Of a DNA stretch of 38,430 nucleotides, positions 15,770 to 23,134 are shown piece after piece. Under the pieces are notes generated by a model. The model ran no database searches, was not told where the DNA came from, and was given only the letters and a program-made list of their open reading frames with translations. The position numbers were made by a program, and so were the translations under genes. Source of the stretch: an uncultured beta proteobacterium. Its GTDB lineage: Bacteria > Pseudomonadota > Gammaproteobacteria > Burkholderiales > Burkholderiaceae_C. Positions within the stretch are counted from its first letter, which is position 1. Every line of letters starts with the position of its first letter. The DNA lies in contig CAJBBZ010000286.1 of NCBI GenBank assembly GCA_903951445.1, forward strand, positions 1-38,430. Direction: 5' to 3'.

Positions 15770-16282
15770 ATGCGATTAAGTACCCGTGGCCGTTTTGCGA
15801 TCAACGCCATGATTGACCTGGCCCTGCGCCAGCCCGATTGCCCGGTGGCGCTGAGCGAACTGGCCGCGCGCCACGGCATCTCGCTTTCCTACCTGGAGCA
15901 GGTTTTTGCGAAGTTACGCCAACACGGTCTGGTGGAGAGCACCCGCGGCCCGGGTGGCGGCTACACACTGGGCTTCCGTGGCGACGCCATTTCGGTGGCC
16001 GACATCGTGACGGCGATTGAAGAGGCCACCCCCGTGACGGAGGGTGCCCAAGGCGATATGACCCACGCCCTTTGCGAGCAATTGCACCACGCCATGTTGG
16101 AACACATGAAAACCATTAGCCTGCGCGGCCTGGCCTTAGAGCAAAAAGCCAAGGGCTTTCAAGTGCAAGCGCGCAAGCCGGGCAAAAAAGCCCTGCTCAA
16201 GCAAGCGGCACCCACGCTATCCCGGCCCAACGCACCCAACTCGGTATTTGCCTTGGGCAGCTGGTTGCCGACACGGGCCTAA
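15770..16282 (+). CDS. Rrf2/IscR-like transcriptional regulator lacking the Fe-S cysteines
   Basis: A 170-residue Rrf2-family regulator. The winged helix is clear: RLSTRGRFAINAMIDLAL, ISLSYLEQVFAKLRQHGLVESTRGPGGGY, then the dimerisation helix from about 75. E. coli IscR binds a [2Fe-2S] cluster through C92, C98, C104 and H107. Here the equivalent segment (TPVTEGAQGDMTHALCEQL) keeps the THAL histidine (H99) but has no cysteine before it; the only cysteines are C24 and C102. It therefore probably works as a cluster-free regulator. No isc genes follow. The C-terminal 40 residues are basic and look disordered. AAAGGA is 6 bases before the ATG at 15770. Confidence 0.85.
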   Translation: MRLSTRGRFAINAMIDLALRQPDCPVALSELAARHGISLSYLEQVFAKLRQHGLVESTRGPGGGYTLGFRGDAISVADIVTAIEEATPVTEGAQGDMTHALCEQLHHAMLEHMKTISLRGLALEQKAKGFQVQARKPGKKALLKQAAPTLSRPNAPNSVFALGSWLPTRA

Positions 16283-16412
16283 GCCAGGCAGCACGCCAAC
16301 CTTTATAGCGAGGCAGTTGGCGGCCTAAACGGGCCTGAACCAAGAGTGCAGGCGCCCGAGCCCACCATGTCTCAAGCCATCCAGTGCGCGCAACATGGTT
16401 GGCGTACCCCAT

Positions 16413-16446
16413 AAAAAAGGGCCAGACCGTTGCCGGTCGGCCCTTT
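16413..16446 (-). terminator. Intrinsic terminator after the PQQ dehydrogenase
   Basis: AAAGGGCC-A-GACCG (16416-16429) pairs with CGGTC-GGCCCTTT (16434-16446), with one bulged A and a 4-nt loop. On the minus strand it is followed by TTTTTT (16413-16418), so it ends the dehydrogenase transcript 19 bases after its stop codon. On the plus strand CCCTTTCCTTT follows, so it may also weakly terminate the convergent IscR-like gene. Confidence 0.8.
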
Positions 16447-16464
16447 CCTTTACCACTTAAAAAC

Positions 16465-17778
16465 TTACTTCTGGTAAGAGATGCGGTACACCGCACCGGC
16501 TTTGTCATCGGACACCAAAATGGAGCCGTCCACATACTGCTGCACGTCCACCGGACGGCCTAGGTAGTAGCCTGCTGCCGTCATCCAGCCTTCAGCAAAG
16601 GGTTCGGTTTTGGCCGCATTGCCTTTGTCATCCAGGTAAGTAACCATGACGCGTGCGCCACGCGGCTTAATGGCATTCCAGGAACCGTGCTGCGCGCTGA
16701 AGATGGCGTTCTTGTACTTGGCGGGGAACTGGTCGCCGGTGTAGAACATCATGCCCAGATCGGCTGCGTGGGCGATCATTTCAACTTGGGGTTTGACGTA
16801 ATGGTCCGTCATGTCCTTGGGGATGGGCTTGCCTTTGTAGTCGTCGGTACGTACATCACCACCGCCATAGTAGGGGTGGCCATACCAGCCGCCTTTTAGC
16901 AACTTGCCGCCCGCGGACGGGATCTTGTTGAGCTCGCCGGGAGGCGTTTCGTCACCCATGCCGTCCACCTGGTTGTCGGTAAACCACAGGCTGCCGTCTT
17001 TGGGATTGAATGCAAGGCCCGAAGAATTGCGCACACCGGTAGCGATCACTTGGCGGTCACCGCCATCACGGTTAAAGCTCAGGATAGAGCCAATGCCCAA
17101 TTTACGGTACATGTCCACTTTTTCGGCCGGCGTTACGTTGAAGGGCTGGCCCATGGTGATGTACAGGCGGTTATCTGGGCCAATGGCGCAGGCGCGTGCA
17201 GTGTGGTTGTAAGACTCTTCTTCGGCAGGAATCAGGTCGCCCTGTTTGACCACGGCAAAGGCCACGGTGTCCGAGCCTTCGGTGAAATACTCCACCGCAG
17301 GGAACATCATGACGCGGTTGCGTTCCACCACGTACATAAAGCCGTCTGTCGTGTAGCAGACGCCAGCAGGGATGTCGAACTTGACGCTGGGGCTGAAGTC
17401 TTCCACGGTGTCCGCCACGTTGTCCATATCGCGGTCATTGGCGAAATAGACATTGTTTTTGCGGGTACCGACCCAAACGGCGGCGGTATTGCGGCTCACG
17501 GCAATCGTGCGGGCGTCCGGCACGATGGCAAAGACCTCAATCTTGAAGCCGTCAGGCAGCTTGACGTTGGTCAGCATCTTCTTCAGATTGGCCATGTACG
17601 TCGGGTCTTGCGCAATGCGCTTGGGTGGCGGGGTGTTGGTTTTCTTGAAAGCGCCGAGTTTGTCCAGGTTGGCCTCGTCGCCAGCTGCAAAGCCTGCGCC
17701 AGAAGTCAGGGAAAAGGCCAGGCCGATGGCCAAGCAAGTCGCGCTGCGCCGCATGAGGGCGCCGATGGTTGTAGTCAT
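16465..17778 (-). CDS. PQQ-dependent sorbosone dehydrogenase-like enzyme (paralog B)
   Basis: A 437-residue secreted quinoprotein with the soluble six-blade beta-propeller fold of sugar/sorbosone dehydrogenases (GSDH/AA12-like). The signal peptide is about residues 1-32 (basic MRRSATC, hydrophobic core, GAGFA). Family landmarks are KLPDGFKIEVFA, GPDNRLYITMGQPFN, RNSSGLAFNPKDGSLWFTDNQVDG, AHAADLGMMFYTG, and near the C-terminus AQHGSWNAIKPRGARV and LVSDDKAGAVYRI. It would oxidise a sugar or aldehyde in the periplasm and pass electrons to a cytochrome. The ATG at 17778 starts the signal peptide; the longer upstream frame is not credible. It lies downstream of a cytochrome c gene and a close paralog. 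Confidence 0.85.
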   Translation of the reverse strand: MTTTIGALMRRSATCLAIGLAFSLTSGAGFAAGDEANLDKLGAFKKTNTPPPKRIAQDPTYMANLKKMLTNVKLPDGFKIEVFAIVPDARTIAVSRNTAAVWVGTRKNNVYFANDRDMDNVADTVEDFSPSVKFDIPAGVCYTTDGFMYVVERNRVMMFPAVEYFTEGSDTVAFAVVKQGDLIPAEEESYNHTARACAIGPDNRLYITMGQPFNVTPAEKVDMYRKLGIGSILSFNRDGGDRQVIATGVRNSSGLAFNPKDGSLWFTDNQVDGMGDETPPGELNKIPSAGGKLLKGGWYGHPYYGGGDVRTDDYKGKPIPKDMTDHYVKPQVEMIAHAADLGMMFYTGDQFPAKYKNAIFSAQHGSWNAIKPRGARVMVTYLDDKGNAAKTEPFAEGWMTAAGYYLGRPVDVQQYVDGSILVSDDKAGAVYRISYQK

Positions 17779-18052
17779 GGGGGGTCCGATACAAAGAAGC
17801 CGGGCTTGTTGACTGCTTTTGTGCAGTGACCCGACGGCACCAAACCCAGCATGAGGATCCACGCAGGCAGCACGTGGGCCCACTCTAGTACGTGACCTTA
17901 CAAATTAAGGGGTGATTACCCTTGGTAGCACATCAAGAAAATTCATGCCTTACCTGAATATTGATCCCCGCAGCGGGGCCATCCGAGCCCGGCGCGGCAA
18001 GATTGGGCGCGTAATCCGGCGGCTTCAGGGCAAAGGGCGCCGGGGCGCAGTC

Positions 18053-18364
18053 CTATTTCACTTCCACTTTGATGGAGTTGTACCAAGCCGCCAGGTCTTC
18101 GATATCAGCGTTGCTCAGAGGCTTGGCAATAATGCTCATGATCTCGTTTTGGCGCTTGCCGCTGCGGTAAGCACGCATTTGCTCAATCAGGTATATCAAG
18201 GGCTGGCCTGCCAAATTAGGCGCTTCATTCAAGGTGGACATTCCGTTGAGGCCGTGGCAAGTAGCACAAGGCATGGATTTGGCCTTGCCTGCGTCGGCAT
18301 CTCCCGCCCAAACGGTTTGGCCCAGTGTTGCAGCCACAAGCGCCAGGGGAATTAGGAATTTCAT
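18053..18364 (-). CDS. Small periplasmic class I cytochrome c
   Basis: A 103-residue protein with a signal peptide (residues 1-20, cleavage after VWA) and one heme c site, C33-A-T-C36-H37. M76 (NEIMS) is the likely sixth iron ligand. The C-terminal helix IEDLAAWYNSIKVEV is typical of small c-type cytochromes. Placed between two PQQ dehydrogenase genes on the same strand, it is very probably their electron acceptor, passing electrons on to the respiratory chain. A strong terminator sits only 28 bases upstream of its ATG, so it relies on readthrough or on a promoter overlapping that hairpin. Confidence 0.9.
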   Translation of the reverse strand: MKFLIPLALVAATLGQTVWAGDADAGKAKSMPCATCHGLNGMSTLNEAPNLAGQPLIYLIEQMRAYRSGKRQNEIMSIIAKPLSNADIEDLAAWYNSIKVEVK

Positions 18365-18391
18365 AGTGTCAGCATCTCATTAAATTTGCAT

Positions 18392-18423
18392 AAAAAAACG
18401 GGCCGGGCACAACGCCCAGCCCG
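18392..18423 (-). terminator. Strong terminator between the dehydrogenase and cytochrome c genes
   Basis: CGGGCCGGGC (18399-18408) and GCCCAGCCCG (18414-18423) form a 10-bp stem with one mismatch and a 5-nt loop. Read on the minus strand, TTTTTTT follows directly (18392-18398). It stands 17 bases after the stop of the upstream dehydrogenase and 27 bases before the cytochrome c start, so it could set the ratio of the two products. Confidence 0.85.
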
Positions 18424-18440
18424 CCCGGAGTCAAAGAAGT

Positions 18441-19763
18441 TTACTTCTGGTAAGTGATGCGATAGACCGCACCCGCTTTGTCGTCAGACACCAGGATAGA
18501 GCCATCGACGTACTGCTGCACGTCCATGGGGCGTCCCAGATAGAAGCCCGAAGCAGTCATCCAGCCCTCTGCAAACGGCTCGTGCTTGGAGGCATTACCT
18601 TTGTCGTCCAGGTAGGTCACCATGACGCGCGCGCCACGTGGCTTGACCGCATTCCAGCTGCCGTGCTGGGCGCTGAAGATGGCGTTCTTGTACTTGGCAG
18701 GGAACATATTACCGGTGTAGAACATCATGCCCAAGTCAGCAGCGTGCGCAATGGTCTCCACTTGCGGCTTGATGTATTTGTCAGCCAACTCTTTGGGGAT
18801 TTGCTGGGCTTTGTAGTCGTCAGTGCGCACATCACCACCGCCGTAGTAGGGGTGTCCGTACCACAGGCCGTGGGTCAGTTTGCCATCGGCGCCCACTGGC
18901 ACTTTATTCAGCTCGCCGGGAGGGGTTTCGTCGCCCATGCCGTCCACTTGGTTGTCAGTCCACCAGAGGGACTTGTCCTTAGGGTTAAAGGCCAAGCCGG
19001 AGGAGTTACGCAGACCCGTGAGCACCACTTTGCGATCGCCGCCATCGCGGTTAAAGCTTACGATGCCACCGATGCCGACCTTGTTGTACAGGGCTTGCTT
19101 TTCAGGAGGCGACACATTGAAAGGCTGGCCCAGGGTGATGTAAATGCGGTTATCCGGTCCGATGGTGCAAGCACGTGCAGTGTGGTTGTAAGACTCTTCG
19201 TCCGCTGGGATCAGGTCACCCTGCTTCACCACAGCAAAGGCCACAGTGTCCGAACCTTCGGTGAAGTATTCCACCGCAGGGAACATCATGACGCGGTTGC
19301 GTTCCACCACATACAGGAAGCCGTCGTCGGTGTAGCACAGGCCGTGGGGAATATCAAACTTCACGCTGGGACTGAAATCTTCAACGGTATCGGCCACGCC
19401 GTCCATGTCGCGGTCATTCGCGAAATACACGTTGTTCTTACGGGTGCTGATCCATACCGCTGCGGTATTGCGGCTGACGGCAATAGCGCGCGCGTCGGGG
19501 GCGATGGCAAACAGCTCAATCTTGAAGCCATCAGGCAACTTGATGTTGGTGAGCATCTTTTTCAGGTTGTCGGCGTAGACGCCCCCTTGAGCAAACTTCT
19601 TGGGAGGTGGGGTATCTGTACGCTTGAACGAACCGAGTTTTTGCAGGTTGGCTGAATCGGCGCCAACCTGGGCAAAGGCGCTACCTGCCCCCAGACTGAA
19701 GGCCATACCAATTGCCAGAGAGGTTGCTGTACGACGCACTAATTTGCGCAGGATGTGATTCAT
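18441..19763 (-). CDS. PQQ-dependent sorbosone dehydrogenase-like enzyme (paralog A)
   Basis: A 440-residue secreted quinoprotein, closely similar along its whole length to the paralog at 16465-17778 (most residues identical by eye, including GDLIPADEESYNHTARAC and the C-terminal DKAGAVYRITYQK block). The signal peptide is residues 1-31, ending in GAGSAFA. The family and role are as for paralog B: a periplasmic PQQ-dependent sugar or aldehyde dehydrogenase. The ATG at 19763 follows GGAG with good spacing. It is the promoter-proximal gene of the set and is divergent from the PqqU-type receptor gene, with 308 bp between starts. The substrate is unknown. Confidence 0.85.
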   Translation of the reverse strand: MNHILRKLVRRTATSLAIGMAFSLGAGSAFAQVGADSANLQKLGSFKRTDTPPPKKFAQGGVYADNLKKMLTNIKLPDGFKIELFAIAPDARAIAVSRNTAAVWISTRKNNVYFANDRDMDGVADTVEDFSPSVKFDIPHGLCYTDDGFLYVVERNRVMMFPAVEYFTEGSDTVAFAVVKQGDLIPADEESYNHTARACTIGPDNRIYITLGQPFNVSPPEKQALYNKVGIGGIVSFNRDGGDRKVVLTGLRNSSGLAFNPKDKSLWWTDNQVDGMGDETPPGELNKVPVGADGKLTHGLWYGHPYYGGGDVRTDDYKAQQIPKELADKYIKPQVETIAHAADLGMMFYTGNMFPAKYKNAIFSAQHGSWNAVKPRGARVMVTYLDDKGNASKHEPFAEGWMTASGFYLGRPMDVQQYVDGSILVSDDKAGAVYRITYQK

Positions 19764-20071
19764 ATTTTCTCCAATGGTCTAATCATCCGGGCGGATCCGT
19801 CACAAACAGCCACCCCGGAAGCGCCTAACCCCGCATGAACAACTCAAACAGGCAGCGCTTGAAGGCACTTTACTTTTTAGGGAAATTTGTTCCATAGTGA
19901 AAACCCTAGGTTTGAAGATACTCTGGCTATCTATTAATTCAGCCCTTATTTGAAAAAATTTTCAAACCGGTTTCCATGCGTGCAACCCTAGAATAAAGTT
20001 CGAATGACCACGGCAGGCAGGCCTTTCGTACGGTCTGCATCCGCCACCCACCCCATTTGGAGCAGTGCTTT
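19764..20071. promoter_or_regulatory. Divergent control region of the PQQ locus
   Basis: This 308-bp region separates the start codons of dehydrogenase A (minus) and the PqqU-type receptor (plus). Its centre is clearly AT-rich. It contains TTTGAAAAAATTTTCAAA (19949-19966; 8-bp arms around AA), overlapping the 10-bp palindrome AAACCGGTTT (19964-19973). GGAG at 20059-20062 serves the receptor ATG. No clear Fur box was found. No promoter pair was strong enough to assign. Confidence 0.5.
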
Positions 20072-22195
20072 ATGCCTCAACTTTTGCGCTCTGGCTTATG
20101 CCTGGCCGCTATTACAAGCCTTGGATTTGCACCCGCCTATGCGCAGCAATTAGAGGAAGTGGTCATCAGCGCATCACGCGCGGAAATGCGAAGCTTTGAT
20201 GCGCCCGCTGCGGTTCAGCGTATCGACCGCCAAGCTATCGAGGGCGGTGGCCCGCAGATTAATTTGTCCGAATCGCTGGTCCGCGCACCGGGCCTGACCA
20301 TCCTGGAGCGGCAAAACTACGCCCAGGATTTGCAAATCTCCATCCGCGGCTTTGGCGCACGTTCCGCCTTCGGCGTGCGGGGCATCCGCCTGCTGATCGA
20401 TGGCATCCCGGCTACAACGCCCGATGGGCAAGGCCAGTCCTCCTCGGTCAGCCTGACCTCCACCGACCGTATTGAGGTGTTGCGCGGGCCCTTGGCGCAA
20501 CTGTATGGAAATTCGTCTGGCGGCGTGATCCAGGCCTTCACCAAAGACGCCTCCAAAGTGCCGACGGTGGGATACCAGTACTACCTGGGCTCGTACGGCA
20601 TGCACCGGGCCGACTACCAGTTCTCGGACACGATTGATGGTTATGGGCTAGTCGCTGACTACGGCACGTTTTCTACCAGCGGCTACCGCGCCAACAGCGC
20701 CGCAGAGCGCAATCAGTTCAACGGCAAGCTGAGCTTTGAGCCCAATGCACAAACCAAAGTCAATGTGGTTTTCAATCGCTTTGACATGCCGCTGGCGCAA
20801 GATCCGCTGGGCTTGAACAGCGATGACAGCACTAAAAATCCGACAAAGGCGGGTACCGACGCAACCACTTATTCCGTGCGAAAAATTGTGTTGCAAAACC
20901 AATTGGGCAGTTCACTGAAATACGATTTAGGAAACGATCAGTCGCTATCGGCGCGCGCCTACTATGGCACGCGGGATAACACCCAATTCCAAACTGCGAG
21001 CAGCGGTAGTTGGGTTGGCTTGAATCGAGCCTATTACGGCACAGGGCTGCAGTACAACGGGCGTGGCCAATGGCAGGGAACCCCTTTGGAATGGGCTGCA
21101 GGCTATGAGCTCGACAAGTCCTCTGAACGCAGAAAAGGCGGCTTGAGCTCATCGGGCGAAAAAAAGCCTAATTCACTCACGCGTGATGAAGACAATGAGG
21201 CTCAAAACAGCGACTTTTTTATACAGGCAACCGCTCATGTATCCGATCAAATCTCTTTGGTAGGGGGCTTGCGCCAGAGTAATGTTACCTTCAACAGCAA
21301 AGACTACATCCCCGCTACAAATACAGACAAAGATGGCTCAGGTACGGCCAATTTCATCGCAACCAGTCCGGTGCTTGGCGTGACTTGGCACGCAAACGAT
21401 ACCCTGAATATCTACGCAAATTACGGCCAAGGTTTCGAGAGCCCTACGCTGGCGGAAATGGCTTATTCTGTGAAAAATAGCGTATTCGTCAATACCTTTA
21501 ACACGGATGTCAAGGCCGCCAATAGCAAGCATTATGAGATAGGAGCGAAGTGGGTACCAGCGCGCAATTCTCGTGTAGACCTTGCCTTGTATCAAATTGA
21601 TACCAACGACGAAATTGTTGTGCTTTCAAGTAGTTTTGGTAGAAATTCCTTTCAAAATGCTCCAAGCACATCACGCACGGGTTGGGAAGTTGCAGCAACC
21701 ACGCAATTCAGTGAACATATTGCCGCCAGCATTTCAACATCTGCGATTGATGCAAAGTATTCGCAAGAATTCATTTCTAATATTTCTAATCCTGCTACTA
21801 AGAAAACAATACCGTCGGGAAGCAAAATACCGGGCATTCCTGACACCTCAACCTTCGCAGAAATAGCTTGGACCAGCGAGACTGTTACACCTAAAACTAA
21901 AACTCCCTTGGGTACCCGGGTGGCGTTGGAGTGGCAACAAGCTGGGCGCATTTTTGTAGACGATCTAAACAATAAAGCTCCGCCCACTGAAGTGCGCAAC
22001 GTTTTCAACTTGTCGCTCAGCCAGCGCTGGGCCTGGAATCAGGGCCTGGTCACCGCCTACGGTCGCATCAACAACCTGAGCGATGTTCGGTACATAGGCT
22101 CTGTTATTGTCAATCAGGCAGCTAGCCAGTTCTACGAACCCGCCATGCCCCAAAACTGGATGCTGGGATTGAGCCTGAGCATGCCTTTGCGCTGA
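20072..22195 (+). CDS. pqqU: TonB-dependent receptor, PqqU (YncD) type
   Basis: A 707-residue outer-membrane receptor. The signal peptide is residues 1-24 (ending AYA), and the TonB-box-like EEVVISA follows. The plug has INLSESLVRAPGL, RQNYAQDLQISIRGFG, VRGIRLLIDGIPATTPDGQG and VLRGPLAQLYGNSSGG; the 22-strand barrel ends with VGSVIVNQAASQFYEP before the final strand. These segments closely match what I recall of E. coli YncD, now PqqU, which imports pyrroloquinoline quinone with TonB. Length is also close (about 700). The ATG at 20072 has GGAG upstream; a TTG at 20057 is less likely. Divergence from two PQQ dehydrogenases supports the assignment. About 21170-21960 is more AT-rich than the flanks. 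Confidence 0.88.
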   Translation: MPQLLRSGLCLAAITSLGFAPAYAQQLEEVVISASRAEMRSFDAPAAVQRIDRQAIEGGGPQINLSESLVRAPGLTILERQNYAQDLQISIRGFGARSAFGVRGIRLLIDGIPATTPDGQGQSSSVSLTSTDRIEVLRGPLAQLYGNSSGGVIQAFTKDASKVPTVGYQYYLGSYGMHRADYQFSDTIDGYGLVADYGTFSTSGYRANSAAERNQFNGKLSFEPNAQTKVNVVFNRFDMPLAQDPLGLNSDDSTKNPTKAGTDATTYSVRKIVLQNQLGSSLKYDLGNDQSLSARAYYGTRDNTQFQTASSGSWVGLNRAYYGTGLQYNGRGQWQGTPLEWAAGYELDKSSERRKGGLSSSGEKKPNSLTRDEDNEAQNSDFFIQATAHVSDQISLVGGLRQSNVTFNSKDYIPATNTDKDGSGTANFIATSPVLGVTWHANDTLNIYANYGQGFESPTLAEMAYSVKNSVFVNTFNTDVKAANSKHYEIGAKWVPARNSRVDLALYQIDTNDEIVVLSSSFGRNSFQNAPSTSRTGWEVAATTQFSEHIAASISTSAIDAKYSQEFISNISNPATKKTIPSGSKIPGIPDTSTFAEIAWTSETVTPKTKTPLGTRVALEWQQAGRIFVDDLNNKAPPTEVRNVFNLSLSQRWAWNQGLVTAYGRINNLSDVRYIGSVIVNQAASQFYEPAMPQNWMLGLSLSMPLR

Positions 22196-22273
22196 GCTTG
22201 CCACTGTCACAGGGATGCGCAACAATGTCCCATCCCTGACTTTGCGGCCCTTTTTGGTGCCGTCTTTAGAAAT

Positions 22274-23065
22274 ATGGCAGCACTCGCGCCTTTGCGATTC
22301 CTACAAACATCCATTCTTAGGGGCCTAGTACAGGGCTTTGTGGCCATAGTCATGGCGGGACTGGTGGCAGGATGTGCCGCGCCAAATAAAGTGGCGGATG
22401 GAAGGCTCGCCCCTCTCGAGCGAAACAGCTGGGACAGCGCTGCCATAAGCCATTGGGAGGGCATGCAATTTCCCAATAAAGAGCCCACGCGCTATACCTT
22501 GGACCGCCAAGCGCCGCTTGATGCCCAGGGCCTGCGCAGCGCCTTGCGGGCGCAGGCCAATTCATCTGCGAGTATGTTGCGCACCTCTTTGAACATCAAC
22601 CCTGAAGACCTTAAGCACCTCCATTTTTCCTGGTTGGTGCCCACCTTGATTCAAGATGCGGACTTGGCCACACGGCAAGGCGATGACTCGCCGGTGCGTT
22701 TGGTGCTGGCGTTTGAAGGGGACCGAGGCAATTTTTCGGCCAAAGACGCAGCGCTTAACGAGTTGACGCGCCTCGTTACCGGCAAGGAAATGCCTTACGC
22801 CACCTTGATGTATGTCTGGTGCAACAAGCGACCGGTCGGCAGCATCATCCACAACGCGCGCACCGAGCGGATACGCAAAATCGTGATCGAGTCTGGTCCG
22901 CAAGGCCTCAAGCAATGGCGCAATTACGAGCGTGACATCCGCGCTGACTTCGAATCAGCCTTTGGCGAAGCGCCCGGCAAGCTGGTGGGCATCGGCATCA
23001 TGACCGACAGCGATAACACCCATAGCCAGACCCAAGCCTGGTACGGCAAGATTAGCTTGCAATAA
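22274..23065 (+). CDS. DUF3047 family lipoprotein
   Basis: A 263-residue protein. Residues 1-34 form a signal with a hydrophobic core ending in the lipobox LVAGC, so Cys34 is probably lipidated and the protein attached to a membrane. The rest matches the DUF3047 style: LRTSLNINPEDLKHLHFSWLVP, ATRQGDDSPVRLVLAFEGD, TLMYVWCNKRPVGSIIHNARTERIRKIV and GIGIMTDSDNTHSQTQAWYG. The family has no established function, though its beta-sandwich character suggests a binding role. It follows the PqqU-type gene by 78 bp on the same strand; a functional link is not shown. The ATG at 22274 is the only start giving a full signal. Confidence 0.8.
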   Translation: MAALAPLRFLQTSILRGLVQGFVAIVMAGLVAGCAAPNKVADGRLAPLERNSWDSAAISHWEGMQFPNKEPTRYTLDRQAPLDAQGLRSALRAQANSSASMLRTSLNINPEDLKHLHFSWLVPTLIQDADLATRQGDDSPVRLVLAFEGDRGNFSAKDAALNELTRLVTGKEMPYATLMYVWCNKRPVGSIIHNARTERIRKIVIESGPQGLKQWRNYERDIRADFESAFGEAPGKLVGIGIMTDSDNTHSQTQAWYGKISLQ

Positions 23066-23134
23066 GTCGCCAAGGGATAATTCCCCGCTGCACCGGCCCA
23101 CTACTATCGGGCCTACTCACATCTTGGAGCCCCC

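Noticed and set aside
17964-17976. CCCCG-CAG-CGGGG hairpin after the cytochrome c gene as a terminator
   Set aside because: The stem is only 5 bp and no T-run follows on the minus strand, so the call is too weak to list.
18582-19655. Long plus-strand open frame (357 codons) opposite dehydrogenase A
   Set aside because: It mirrors the codon bias of the GC-rich gene on the other strand; the translation resembles no protein, and the same shadow appears opposite the paralog.
20057-20071. Upstream TTG start for the PqqU-type receptor
   Set aside because: GGAG lies within those codons and fits the ATG at 20072; the five extra residues would spoil the signal peptide start.
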